From positions 362,798-426,797 of the forward strand of contig NZ_CH724152.1 in NCBI RefSeq assembly GCF_000153185.1: DNA of 64,000 bases, given 5' to 3'. Positions within the stretch are counted from its first letter, which is position 1. Each line of letters starts with the position of its first letter. The DNA is from Reinekea blandensis MED297 (GTDB lineage Bacteria > Pseudomonadota > Gammaproteobacteria > Pseudomonadales > Natronospirillaceae). Positions 51,074 through 59,953 of the stretch are shown in pieces. The notes below the pieces were generated by a model. That model ran no database searches. It saw nothing but the letters and a program-made list of their open reading frames with translations, and had not been told where the DNA came from. A program made the position numbers and the translations under genes.

Positions 51074-52075
51074 ATGGTCATAGCAGGGCAGAGTGTTCGG
51101 CCGGGACAAACGCTGCAGCTTGAGCTGCCGGTTGCGAAGCTCTACACCGATACCGACGTCTGTATTCCGGTGCACATCATTCGCGGCCGGAAGGACGGCC
51201 CGACCGTGTTTGTCTCGGCGGCGGTCCATGGAGACGAACTCAATGGCATTGAAGTTGTCCGTCGTCTGATCCAACAGAAAAGCCTCAAAATTTCCTATGG
51301 CACACTGATTCTGGTGCCGATGGTGAATGTTTATGGGGTATTGAGCCAGAGTCGGTATATGCCGGACAGGCGCGACTTAAACCGCAGTTTCCCCGGATCG
51401 GATAAAGGTTCGTTGGCCGCTCGCGTGGCCGACATTTTTCTCGATGAGATCGTGCGGCATTGTGACTATGGGATCGATCTGCACACCGGGGCGATTCATC
51501 GCTCTAACCTTCCTCAGATTCGCGCGGACTTGGGCGATGAGTCCACCCTGGCGCTGGCGCGTGAGTTTGGTGTGCCGGTGCTCTTGAATGCCAACATCCG
51601 GGATGGATCGCTGCGTCAGGCCGCGGTGGAAGCCGGCTGCCGTATTTTACTTTACGAAGCGGGGCAGGCGCTGCGCTTTGATGAGCTGTCCATCCGGGCC
51701 GGCGTGCGCGGCGTCACGAATGTTCTTTCTCACCTTGGCATGGTGCGACGCAAGCGCCGACGTGAAAAAGTAACGCCTTATATTGCGAACAACAGCACCT
51801 GGTCGCGTGCCAGTGCCAGTGGCATTGTCCGTGATCGCAAGAAACTCGGTGACTGGGTAGAAAAGGGCGAAGCCCTGGCGGAAATCGGCGATCCGTTTGG
51901 TCGGGTGATCGGTACCGTCAATGCGTCACGCGCCGGCATTGTCATTGGCAAACAAAACATTCCCTTGGTGCAAGAAGGCGATGCCATGTTTCATGTCGCT
52001 TGGTTTTCAGAACCCGAAGCCGGCACCAGTATTGTCGAGCACTTTGAAACGCTTCAGGAAACCATTGAACGGTAG
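51074..52075 (+). CDS. Succinylglutamate desuccinylase/aspartoacylase-family deacylase
   Basis: A 333-residue M14-type zinc hydrolase. The zinc and active-site residues are seen in AAVHGDELNGIEVVRRL and in IDLHTGAIHRSNLPQIRADL. The C-terminal barrel (about 240-325) is the beta domain of this family. Members deacylate N-acyl amino acids or small amides. No neighbour in an amino-acid degradation pathway is present, so the substrate is not clear. AAGGGG lies before the ATG. The stop is 1 bp from the stop of the convergent AraC gene. Confidence 0.87.
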   Translation: MVIAGQSVRPGQTLQLELPVAKLYTDTDVCIPVHIIRGRKDGPTVFVSAAVHGDELNGIEVVRRLIQQKSLKISYGTLILVPMVNVYGVLSQSRYMPDRRDLNRSFPGSDKGSLAARVADIFLDEIVRHCDYGIDLHTGAIHRSNLPQIRADLGDESTLALAREFGVPVLLNANIRDGSLRQAAVEAGCRILLYEAGQALRFDELSIRAGVRGVTNVLSHLGMVRRKRRREKVTPYIANNSTWSRASASGIVRDRKKLGDWVEKGEALAEIGDPFGRVIGTVNASRAGIVIGKQNIPLVQEGDAMFHVAWFSEPEAGTSIVEHFETLQETIER

Positions 52076-52076
52076 G

Positions 52077-53081
52077 TCAGGTTGGCACCTGCGCAAACCA
52101 GCGTTTCCAGGACCGACGAAAATTACTGCGGTCGGGGATGTCAAAGTAGGCTGCGACGTCTGCGCTTGAGTAGTGCCGATCCTCCATCAGCTCAACGGCC
52201 TTGTACAACCGGCATTCATCGACCAGATGTTGGTAGCTGGTGCGATGTTTCTTCAATTTACGCTTCAGGGTCGCAGGGCTGATCTGAAACTGTTGAGCGA
52301 CCTCGGAAAGCTTGGGTGGCTGTTGCAGGTTGACTCTCAGTTCCTGCCGAACTCTGTCGATCAGAGAACTGGGACTAACCGCCCGCTCTGAAGCGTGGAT
52401 CAAGGCGCTTTGATAAAGACTCTCGGAGCGCTGCGTTAACGGGCATGACAACATTGCTGACGGAATCGCCAACGAGGTGCAATGGGCCTTAAAAGCCGGC
52501 ACAAACCCCAGATTCTGTTGAAACGCCAGGAGATGTTTGGGGGCTTTGCCGGGTAACGCTAAGGTCCACGGCAGTGACTGATTCAACTGCCATTGGTAGA
52601 AGGACACCAATGCCATGACGCTGTAATTGATCAGCCATAACCACAGCGCGACATTGCGATGGTTAAACAGATTAAACCGGTCGTGAAAGTACAAGCGCAG
52701 TCGTGCTGGCGTTTCCACCATCTGTATGTCTGTTAATGGCAGCCAGTTGTGCTGGTGAGTGATGAAGTGATGCAGGCTGTCGCCGAGTGTCGGTGCTTGC
52801 GACAACAGTTGACTGAGCACGGGGTCATGACCCGGCAGCAATTGTCGCCCGATACTGAAGGGCGCATCCGGTTGTGCCAGTTGATGGCTGTTGGCAATCA
52901 CCGTGTAGAGATCGGCGGGACTCAGTTTCTGGCCCTGAATCAGCTCACGATAGAACAGCGGTGTTCCGCGCAATAACTCATCGGCTGCCCGACCACGTTG
53001 GCGTCCATCGTCGATGATAAACGCAGCGCCCTGTTGGAACGTGAGGATGCGATCGTCCTGTTCGATCCAGCGATCACCCAT
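52077..53081 (-). CDS. AraC-family regulator (PF12625-type)
   Basis: A 334-residue regulator. The N-terminal region resembles the arabinose-binding-like sensor domain of the PF12625 AraC subgroup, and the length is normal for that group. The C-terminal helix-turn-helix pair is visible (LSEVAQQFQISPATLKRKLK and SSADVAAYFDIPDRSNFRRS). It starts 8 bp inside the end of the upstream membrane GGDEF-like gene, so the two are probably co-expressed. The target genes are unknown; the phytase gene upstream and divergent is a candidate. Confidence 0.85.
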   Translation of the reverse strand: MGDRWIEQDDRILTFQQGAAFIIDDGRQRGRAADELLRGTPLFYRELIQGQKLSPADLYTVIANSHQLAQPDAPFSIGRQLLPGHDPVLSQLLSQAPTLGDSLHHFITHQHNWLPLTDIQMVETPARLRLYFHDRFNLFNHRNVALWLWLINYSVMALVSFYQWQLNQSLPWTLALPGKAPKHLLAFQQNLGFVPAFKAHCTSLAIPSAMLSCPLTQRSESLYQSALIHASERAVSPSSLIDRVRQELRVNLQQPPKLSEVAQQFQISPATLKRKLKKHRTSYQHLVDECRLYKAVELMEDRHYSSADVAAYFDIPDRSNFRRSWKRWFAQVPT

Positions 53082-53970
53082 GACTTGCCGAGGTCGCAAG
53101 GTGAGCGCGGTCAGGTGACAACGACAGCGACTGAATGGCTTCGTCGGTGCTGGCAAAAACGCTCCCCTGCAGTTTAAAACGAGGTTCGTTACCCTTGGAG
53201 CTGAGTGGCCAGCGCGTGGACGTCAGTACCTGTTGAAACCGCTTCACTTCGGCACTGACATTGGTGCTCGATAGGTTGGTGATTAACAGTCCCAAACCAT
53301 CATCGCTGATGCGAAACAGGGTTTCTCCTTCGCGCGAGTTCAACAACAGCAACTCTGTCCACCGAAGGCGCAGATCGGTCGTTTGCTGAGTGGATTGTGA
53401 CCGGCTCCAATGTTCATAGTCGAGCCATTGAAATTGCAACAGACACACTGGATCTGGCGATGCATTCAATCGGGTTGGCAGTTCCCAGGCATAGGGCAGG
53501 CAAGTCTGCAAATCGACGGTCATTGATTTTTGAAACATCAGGGATCGCCGTTGCATTAATAGATTAATCAGGCTTTGTTCTCGACTCCATAAAAACAAAC
53601 CCACGGTCAAGCACAACACGCCCAAAGGAAAGGATTCAAGCCAGGCATCCAACCAAGCGTCCTCCGGAAACCGGATGATTTCATCAATGACATCCTGCAT
53701 TCCGCTGATCAGCATTCCAATGAACCCGGCGGCGAGCCAACAGGTCGTCGCGTTATTCTGCCGTACCTGCAGGATGACTAGAAACCAAACGGCAATAAAC
53801 AACACCAGGCTAGATTCGCCAAGGACATCCAGGACGCTGATATCGTGAACAGGTTTGACATGACCCAGCTGATAGGCGATGAGCCACTGGTAAATGAGCA
53901 GGCAAACGGTGCCGACAATCATGTATCGCCAGGGTTTGAGGCGAATGAGCTTTTGAATAATCCAATGCAT
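53074..53970 (-). CDS. Membrane protein with degenerate GGDEF-like domain
   Basis: A 298-residue protein. The N-terminal part has about four membrane helices (roughly 17-37, 50-70, 78-95, 112-130). The C-terminal part (about 150-290) resembles a diguanylate cyclase fold, with FRISDDGLGLLI at the position of the usual R-x-GGDEF-x-x-LL motif. The active-site signature is lost, so no c-di-GMP synthesis is expected; a sensor or protein-contact role is likely. It overlaps the downstream AraC gene by 8 bp, an uncommon partner that suggests it signals to that regulator. Confidence 0.7.
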   Translation of the reverse strand: MHWIIQKLIRLKPWRYMIVGTVCLLIYQWLIAYQLGHVKPVHDISVLDVLGESSLVLFIAVWFLVILQVRQNNATTCWLAAGFIGMLISGMQDVIDEIIRFPEDAWLDAWLESFPLGVLCLTVGLFLWSREQSLINLLMQRRSLMFQKSMTVDLQTCLPYAWELPTRLNASPDPVCLLQFQWLDYEHWSRSQSTQQTTDLRLRWTELLLLNSREGETLFRISDDGLGLLITNLSSTNVSAEVKRFQQVLTSTRWPLSSKGNEPRFKLQGSVFASTDEAIQSLSLSPDRAHLATSASHG

Positions 53971-54303
53971 GACTCAGTACTTACTAAAAAACTGATGGTT
54001 GTTATAGATCCCCTCTGTTGCAAGCCGATGACGCCATTGTGCAAAGTCGTCAAAAAAGTCAGATCAGCTCACCTAAGAAGCCGTTAATGTGCTTTGGAAA
54101 AACGATTGGCGATAGTTTAAAGGGATTGTTGCGGGTTTGATCGATAAACACAGAGTTAAATTGGCTCAGACGATGGATTTTTGTGCAAAAAAAGACCGCG
54201 ACTTTGCCCCTCATTCCCTGTGCGCTCATGACAGGCCACAGGATTGTCATAAAGCCTCATTAGGTTGGCGATCCCGTACTTACCCCTCAACGGAGATCAC
54301 CGT

Positions 54304-56343
54304 ATGAATAAATTGAGTTTCGTGTTACCCATCGCGACTGGTCTGTTACTCGGCTGTCAAAGCATGACCATCAGTGAAAACCCCAACAATAAACTGAGTG
54401 TCTCAACCGTACAGACTGACAGCAGTTATGATGACATCGCGGATGGTGTGGTTTGGCAGTCTGAACAGCACGCTGGCCACTATCTGATTGTCACGGCCGA
54501 AGGTGATGGCGTATTGGTTTACGATGAGCAGGGCCGTGAAGTGGCGAGTGCGGACGATGAAGCACTGTCAGCCGATCTGGTTTACGACCTGGCCGGGTCT
54601 GATGTGTTGGTTTTCGCTCAGGAGGATGCTGAAGCGCTGAGCTTTTATCGCTTTAATCCTGCCGCTGATGAGATGCTTCAGGCTGCAGGCGATTGGCCAT
54701 TACCGTTTGCGCCGTCCGGTGTCTGTTTCTATAAAAATCCGACCACGCAGTCGGCCACTGTAACCGCCATTTCCGAAGCCGGTGACGTCGCCCAGTTTAA
54801 ACTTATCGTTCGCAATGGCCAGGTCATCAGTTCGGTCCTAACAAAAGAAGGAACACCCAAACCCGTGCGAGAATTCAACGTTGGTGGTGAGTTGAGTTCC
54901 TGCGTCATCGATAGCCGGGACGCCAAGCTGTACATCGCGGAACAGAACGTCGGTGTCTGGGTCTATGGCGCTGATGTGGAAAACGTAAAAGATCGACGGC
55001 TACTAGAGACGGTTGCCCCGTTGGGACATCTTATTGAAATTGAAGATATGGACCTAACGCTGCAAGAGGAAGGCAACAGTGTTCTTTGGGTCGCGGATGA
55101 AGGCGCCGGATTGGTCGCCCTGCAAACGAATGCGGACACGAGCTTCATTGGGGCCTTGAGTGTCGAGGGTTTTGATGAAGTGAAGCTGGTCAGTGCAGCT
55201 AATGGCGGACTTTGGTTGGGCAATACTGAGCTCGAAGAACCTGTGTATCAGTGGGTGTCCAATGCTCAGGTAAGCCTGGCATTAAATACTCCGGATTTAC
55301 TAAAAACCATCGTATCTCCATGGGAGGTATCGGTCGGCGATGTCACTCTGGTTCGGGTGACAGGTGAAACCGACAGCGTTGATGACGATGGCGACGCTGC
55401 TGACGACGCTGCCTTTTGGCTGAATCCGGAGGCACCGGAACACTCTGTGATTCTCGGTACCAATAAACAGGGTGGTTTGATGGCGTACAGCCTGACAGGT
55501 GACGAATTACAGTATCTGGAAGGCGGTGAACCGAACAATGTCGATTTGCGCACGGTTCTGACGGCAAAAGGAATGCGGGTCATCGCCGGCGCAACCAATC
55601 GTGAGTTGAATACCCTCGCGTTTTACGAAGTGCAGGCTGCAAACACGGACACACCGCTTCACCCTTTGCCAGTGACCGGACCGTTTGTCCACAACGACGC
55701 TCATGAAGCCAAAACCGAGTTGAACGAAGTATATGGGTTCTGTATGGGCATCGTCGACGATCAATTGTACGCCTACGCGAATGGTAAAAGTGGTCGTGTG
55801 GAGCAGTGGCAAATTGATGTTCAGGGTGCCGCGGTAGTTGCGCAACGAGTACGTACCTTAAACGTGCCATCTCAGCCGGAAGGCTGTGTGGTCGATGATC
55901 GCACCGGTACCTTGTATTTGGGTGAAGAAGATGAAGGGATCTGGGTATTCGATGCGCGCGCGGACGGCTCTGTTAGCGGCGAGAAAATCATAGCGATTGA
56001 TGGTGAATACCTGGTCGCCGATGTTGAGGGCTTGACGCTGGTGAACAACGAGCATCAGCATTGGCTGATTGCATCCAGTCAGGGCAACAACACCTATGCG
56101 GTTTATGACATTGCGGCGGACTATGCACCGATCGGACATTTTGCGCTCATCGAAAACGGTTCGGTTGATGGTGCCAGCGATACCGATGGCATTGAGCTGG
56201 TTACCGGTTACATCAGCGAACAGTATCCCGATGGCATCTTCATTGCGCAGGACTGGTATAACATTGATGAGCGATATGAGACTGAGAATCAAAACTTTAA
56301 ACTCGTCTCTTGGGCGACGATCGTGTCGGCTTTGAGTGAGTAA
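54304..56343 (+). CDS. Tandem beta-propeller phytase lipoprotein
   Basis: A 679-residue lipoprotein. The signal peptide ends in LLLGC-Q (lipobox). Two beta-propeller phytase domains follow; the C-terminal one (about 350-675) has the family motif DDAAFWLNP with HSVILGTNKQGGLMAYSLTG and GEPNNVDLR, where acidic residues bind calcium. The N-terminal propeller is diverged, as in known dual-domain phytases. These enzymes release phosphate from inositol hexakisphosphate at the cell surface. GGAGAT lies before the ATG, and a strong terminator follows. Confidence 0.9.
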   Translation: MNKLSFVLPIATGLLLGCQSMTISENPNNKLSVSTVQTDSSYDDIADGVVWQSEQHAGHYLIVTAEGDGVLVYDEQGREVASADDEALSADLVYDLAGSDVLVFAQEDAEALSFYRFNPAADEMLQAAGDWPLPFAPSGVCFYKNPTTQSATVTAISEAGDVAQFKLIVRNGQVISSVLTKEGTPKPVREFNVGGELSSCVIDSRDAKLYIAEQNVGVWVYGADVENVKDRRLLETVAPLGHLIEIEDMDLTLQEEGNSVLWVADEGAGLVALQTNADTSFIGALSVEGFDEVKLVSAANGGLWLGNTELEEPVYQWVSNAQVSLALNTPDLLKTIVSPWEVSVGDVTLVRVTGETDSVDDDGDAADDAAFWLNPEAPEHSVILGTNKQGGLMAYSLTGDELQYLEGGEPNNVDLRTVLTAKGMRVIAGATNRELNTLAFYEVQAANTDTPLHPLPVTGPFVHNDAHEAKTELNEVYGFCMGIVDDQLYAYANGKSGRVEQWQIDVQGAAVVAQRVRTLNVPSQPEGCVVDDRTGTLYLGEEDEGIWVFDARADGSVSGEKIIAIDGEYLVADVEGLTLVNNEHQHWLIASSQGNNTYAVYDIAADYAPIGHFALIENGSVDGASDTDGIELVTGYISEQYPDGIFIAQDWYNIDERYETENQNFKLVSWATIVSALSE

Positions 56344-56362
56344 ATCGATTATTGAGGACATC

Positions 56363-56389
56363 AACGCCTGACCACGTCAGGCGTTTTTT
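56363..56389 (+). terminator. Rho-independent terminator after phytase gene
   Basis: AACGCCTGAC-CAC-GTCAGGCGTT is a perfect 10-bp stem with a 3-nt loop, followed by TTTT. It lies 20 bp after the phytase stop codon. Confidence 0.93.
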
Positions 56390-56936
56390 GCCTTCGCGTT
56401 GATGTCTTATTATTGATCGCGCGTGTCCGATTAACCAACAGAGTGATGCAATTGGTTTCGAGTATAAGACCAATGCAATGCGTCGTTCATTTACCGATAA
56501 AAAACCGGACCTGTCGCCCTTCATTCAGAGGATTTATAGGCCTACTTCTCATTTTTTTTAAGACACCATTGGTATTGTTTTTCAGGTGCTTGGCAACAAC
56601 TTTTGCGATCAGGCTTTATGTCATAACACTGCGCATTCGCTGTTAAAGAGCACTAGAGTCATTGCACAAATCAGTGTCTGCTTTTTTTAAGACGGTGACC
56701 TCAATTGGTTTGGCAAAGTTCGAATGCTTTCCCTCCGACGCCAGACCATGCAGTTGAATAGAACCGGTCTTTCTTAATAAAAAAGTACGAACGCATCCGA
56801 TTGTGCTGATTCTGTCTGTTGAACGTTCGCTTGATCTCAGTGTTGCAAGTTTCATTTTCGCGCAGGAGTTGTCGAATCGGGCGATCAAATAATGAACCTA
56901 GGGCCGTGTTAACTGGCCCTAATATGAGGTCGAGTG
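56390..56936. other. Intergenic region between phytase and thaumatin-like genes
   Basis: These 547 bp show no convincing gene. Two similar T-tract segments (a run of Ts then AAGAC, at about 56552 and 56682) and several ATTGGT words occur. The right end contains the GGGCC palindrome listed separately. Promoter elements for the thaumatin-like gene are expected here but were not identified with confidence. Confidence 0.5.
56899..56921. promoter_or_regulatory. Palindrome directly upstream of thaumatin-like gene
   Basis: TAGGGCC (56899-56905) and GGCCCTA (56915-56921) form a perfect 7-bp dyad around GTGTTAACT. It sits 4 bp before the GAGG ribosome binding site, so it could be an operator or an mRNA hairpin controlling initiation. 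Confidence 0.45.
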
Positions 56937-58679
56937 ATGAAAACAGGTTTATCGAACCTGGGGCGGTCAATCTCGGAAGCACAAAAACAACTGGGCACGC
57001 TGGTCAGTGTCGGTGGATTTATTTTGGCTTCCGGAATGGCTTCTGCCACGGTGTTTCAAGCAGAAGATTACAATGTTTATTTTGATACCACGCCCGGAAA
57101 TACCGGGGGTGTTTATCGTAGCGAGGATGTGGATATTGAAGCGACCACCGATAATGGCGGTGGCTACAATGTCGGTTGGGTCGCTGCGTCCGAGTGGCTG
57201 GTGTTCAATAATCTGAATATTCCCGTTTCCGGGCGCTATAACGTCAGTGTGCGTGTCGCCAGCGGCGTGGGTGGACAGCTGTCGACCGATTTAAACGGCG
57301 GGTCCGTGGTGTTGGCTCAGTTTGAGGTGCCCAATACCGGAGGATGGCAAAACTGGCAAACCCTGACCAAAACCGTAGAAATCGGTGCCGGTAATTACGA
57401 TCTCGGAGTTTTTGCCACCACGGGAGACTGGAACCTGAACTGGATTGAAGTGGTGCCGGTAAGCTCAGGTAATAACGTGGCTTCCATCAAGCAGCATTGC
57501 AGTTTCACCGGCTGGTCGATTGATTTGCCGGTCGGGTCCTATTCTTTGGGTGATCTTCAGGCTCGTGGCTTGGTGAATAACGATGCTTCCTCCATTCAGT
57601 TGGATACGGGTTTTGAAGCGGTTCTCTATGACAACGCCGACTTCACCGGCAACTCGGTCACGGTGAAAGCGTCGGACGACTGTCTGGTCGACAATGGCTT
57701 CAACGATAAAACTTCGTCCGTGGTCATTCGTAAATCGGACGTTTCAACACCGGGTGAACCGGGTACCGCGAATGGCCGTCACGATCGTTTGAAAATCACC
57801 AATGCCTGTAATGAACCACTGTGGGTGCAATGGCAAACCGCACCGACCGTTACCTTTGACGGACCGAACCGAAAACGGATTGAACCTGGCCAGTCATACT
57901 CCTACAGCATCCCCGACCGTGGATTGCCTTCGATGCGTTTCTGGCCTGGCTTTGGCTGTGATGCAGACGGTCACAACTGCCGAGTGGGGGCCAGCGGTGG
58001 ACCGCCGGATCTGGGCTTTACCTGTCCACCGGAAGGCTGTTCACCGCCGATCGACTCCAAGTTTGAAGCCTCCTTCGGGTGTATTCCCGGTGTGAATGAA
58101 GCGGAGTGCCATGCCAACCCGTCCGATCCTTCGAACAAACTGGGGCGCTTGGATTGGTGGAACTCCAGTATGGTCGATGGCTTTACCACCCCGATTAAAG
58201 TTGAAGTGGAAGGCTATTGCCCGGTCAATGACCCTGGTAACGCCGGACCGGGAGGACCAGCTGGTGGTGTCATCGATTGTTCAACGTTGAGTGTTTCGGA
58301 ATGCCCGACGGCCGAAAACCTGAGCACCAATGGTCAGTTCCCGCACCTGGCGAACGTAAACATGCAGTTGATCAATCCGAATACCGGACAGGTTGCCGGC
58401 TGTTACTCACCGGCAGGACGTCTGACTTACAATCACTGGCCTGATGGCACCCCGACCTATCACCCAACCGATGCCGAAGCTGTTATGTACACCTGTCCGA
58501 CGCCGCCGGTGTCGCCAACGCGGTGCAGCTCTGGCCCGGCAGAGTACACGCAATACAAAGAGATGATCCATCGGCATTGCGAGACCTACGCCTATGCGTA
58601 TGACGATGGTTATGGGTTGTCGACCTGTCCGGCTGATACCGCACTGAAATACGAAGTGACGTTCTACTGCCCGCAGTAG
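56937..58679 (+). CDS. Secreted CBM6 / beta-gamma-crystallin / thaumatin-like protein
   Basis: A 580-residue secreted protein. A long signal peptide ends at GMASA (about residue 37). A CBM6 module (about 40-175, VFQAEDYNVYFDT start) is followed by a beta/gamma-crystallin-like module (about 180-270, HCSFTGWSIDLPVGSYSLGD) and a thaumatin-like domain (about 280-580). Thaumatin hallmarks are KITNACNEPLWVQWQ, SSMVDGFTTPIKVEV and HCETYAYAYDDGYGLSTC, with many cysteines for disulfides. Thaumatin-like proteins bind beta-glucans and several are antifungal. The combination is unusual. GAGG lies 7 bp before the chosen ATG; strong terminator follows. Confidence 0.87.
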   Translation: MKTGLSNLGRSISEAQKQLGTLVSVGGFILASGMASATVFQAEDYNVYFDTTPGNTGGVYRSEDVDIEATTDNGGGYNVGWVAASEWLVFNNLNIPVSGRYNVSVRVASGVGGQLSTDLNGGSVVLAQFEVPNTGGWQNWQTLTKTVEIGAGNYDLGVFATTGDWNLNWIEVVPVSSGNNVASIKQHCSFTGWSIDLPVGSYSLGDLQARGLVNNDASSIQLDTGFEAVLYDNADFTGNSVTVKASDDCLVDNGFNDKTSSVVIRKSDVSTPGEPGTANGRHDRLKITNACNEPLWVQWQTAPTVTFDGPNRKRIEPGQSYSYSIPDRGLPSMRFWPGFGCDADGHNCRVGASGGPPDLGFTCPPEGCSPPIDSKFEASFGCIPGVNEAECHANPSDPSNKLGRLDWWNSSMVDGFTTPIKVEVEGYCPVNDPGNAGPGGPAGGVIDCSTLSVSECPTAENLSTNGQFPHLANVNMQLINPNTGQVAGCYSPAGRLTYNHWPDGTPTYHPTDAEAVMYTCPTPPVSPTRCSSGPAEYTQYKEMIHRHCETYAYAYDDGYGLSTCPADTALKYEVTFYCPQ

Positions 58680-58708
58680 TTCATACGTCGATTGTTTGAA
58701 ACGCAACA

Positions 58709-58741
58709 CGGGCGGTCGTTATGACCGCCCGTTTCTTTTTT
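58709..58741 (+). terminator. Rho-independent terminator after thaumatin-like gene
   Basis: ACGGGCGGTC-GTTAT-GACCGCCCGT is a perfect 10-bp stem followed by TTCTTTTTTTT. It lies 29 bp after the stop codon. Confidence 0.95.
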
Positions 58742-58930
58742 TCATCTTACCGTGTTACTTCGCGTCTTATGTGATTCCACCTCACGCAACTCTTGGCAGC
58801 ATGGATGGTAAACACCGTTGCCCGATTGAACTTAACGAGTGGTCGGATATCGAATGGTCAGCGAAAAGAGAAGTGTTAAACTTTATCCGATCTAACCCAG
58901 TTCATCTTCACCACTAAAGAGGCATCAGTA

Positions 58931-59953
58931 TTGGCTGATTCACACACGATAAACTCCGTTCCGACCTATTTGATCACCGGATTTCTCGGTGTGGGAAAAA
59001 CCTCGGCGGTGTTGCATCTGTTACGCAATAAACCGGAGCAGGAACGCTGGGCGGTTCTGGTCAATGAGTTTGGCGAAATCGGCATAGACGGAGCGTTACT
59101 GACGGCGCAATCAACGAGCGAGTCGGGCGTTTTTATTCGCGAAGTTCCGGGGGGGTGTATGTGTTGCGCGGCGGGTGTTCCCATGCAGGTGGCACTGAAC
59201 GAGTTGCTGAAGCAGGCCAGGCCGGATCGGTTATTGATTGAACCGACCGGCCTTGGTCACCCCAGAGAAGTGCTCGATGTTCTGACCAGTGAGCACTATC
59301 AATCGGTGTTGGCGGTTCAGCGAGTGGTCACACTGGTGGACGCTCGCAAACTGTCGGATGAGCGCTATACCCGCCACGAGACGTTTAATCAGCAGATTGC
59401 CATTGCGGACATCGTTGTGGGTAACAAGGTGGATCAGTATCTACCTGAGGATCGCGAACGGTTAAGGGCCTATGTTGCGGATCGGGCGCGCCCGGACACG
59501 GAAGTGGCGTTTACGGAGTTTGGTCGGCTGGATCTGGATCGACTCAATGGTGCGTCTGCATCGTCTCAGCATTCACACCCTATTCATCATCATGCCCATG
59601 AAGTGCAAACCTCGTTGGTTGGGGAGCCGCCCTTCCCCGCGTCAGGGATCATCCGGGCGGTAAACGAAGGCGAAGGCTATGTCAGTCAGGGGTGGCGGTT
59701 TTCCCCGGAGCGGCTGTTCGATTACGAGCGGGCACAGCAGCTTGTTGAACAGGTGGATGTCACAAGATTGAAGGCAGTGTTTCTGACCAATCAGGGCGCG
59801 GTCGGCATGAACAAAACCGAAGACGGTTTGCAGCTCACGCGCGTGAATAGGAGTTTGGAGAGCCGGGTTGAAGTGATTGCCGATCACCTCGACCCGGCGT
59901 TTGAGAATGAGTTGTTGGCCTGTCTGACTCAGTCGAAAGACAGCCGTTCATAG
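58931..59953 (+). CDS. CobW/G3E-family metallochaperone GTPase
   Basis: A 340-residue G3E GTPase. The P-loop is GFLGVGKTS, the metal-binding motif is GGCMCC near residue 76, and the GTPase specificity motif is GNKVD. A histidine-rich segment (HSHPIHHHAHE, about 217-227) divides the GTPase from the C-terminal CobW domain. Such proteins insert or traffic metals, commonly zinc or cobalt; which metal is not visible. It starts at TTG with AAAGAGG 8 bp upstream. Its last 25 bp overlap the end of the convergent CDGSH-glutamate synthase gene. Confidence 0.9.
   Translation: MADSHTINSVPTYLITGFLGVGKTSAVLHLLRNKPEQERWAVLVNEFGEIGIDGALLTAQSTSESGVFIREVPGGCMCCAAGVPMQVALNELLKQARPDRLLIEPTGLGHPREVLDVLTSEHYQSVLAVQRVVTLVDARKLSDERYTRHETFNQQIAIADIVVGNKVDQYLPEDRERLRAYVADRARPDTEVAFTEFGRLDLDRLNGASASSQHSHPIHHHAHEVQTSLVGEPPFPASGIIRAVNEGEGYVSQGWRFSPERLFDYERAQQLVEQVDVTRLKAVFLTNQGAVGMNKTEDGLQLTRVNRSLESRVEVIADHLDPAFENELLACLTQSKDSRS

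Noticed and set aside
56540..56710. Two similar T-tract-AAGAC segments as a mobile repeat
   Set aside because: Similarity covers only about a dozen bases in an AT-rich stretch and the flanks differ.
56643..56982. Minus-strand frames of 81 and 93 codons in the phytase-thaumatin gap
   Set aside because: They overlap each other and the start of the thaumatin-like gene, with random-looking composition and no ribosome binding site.
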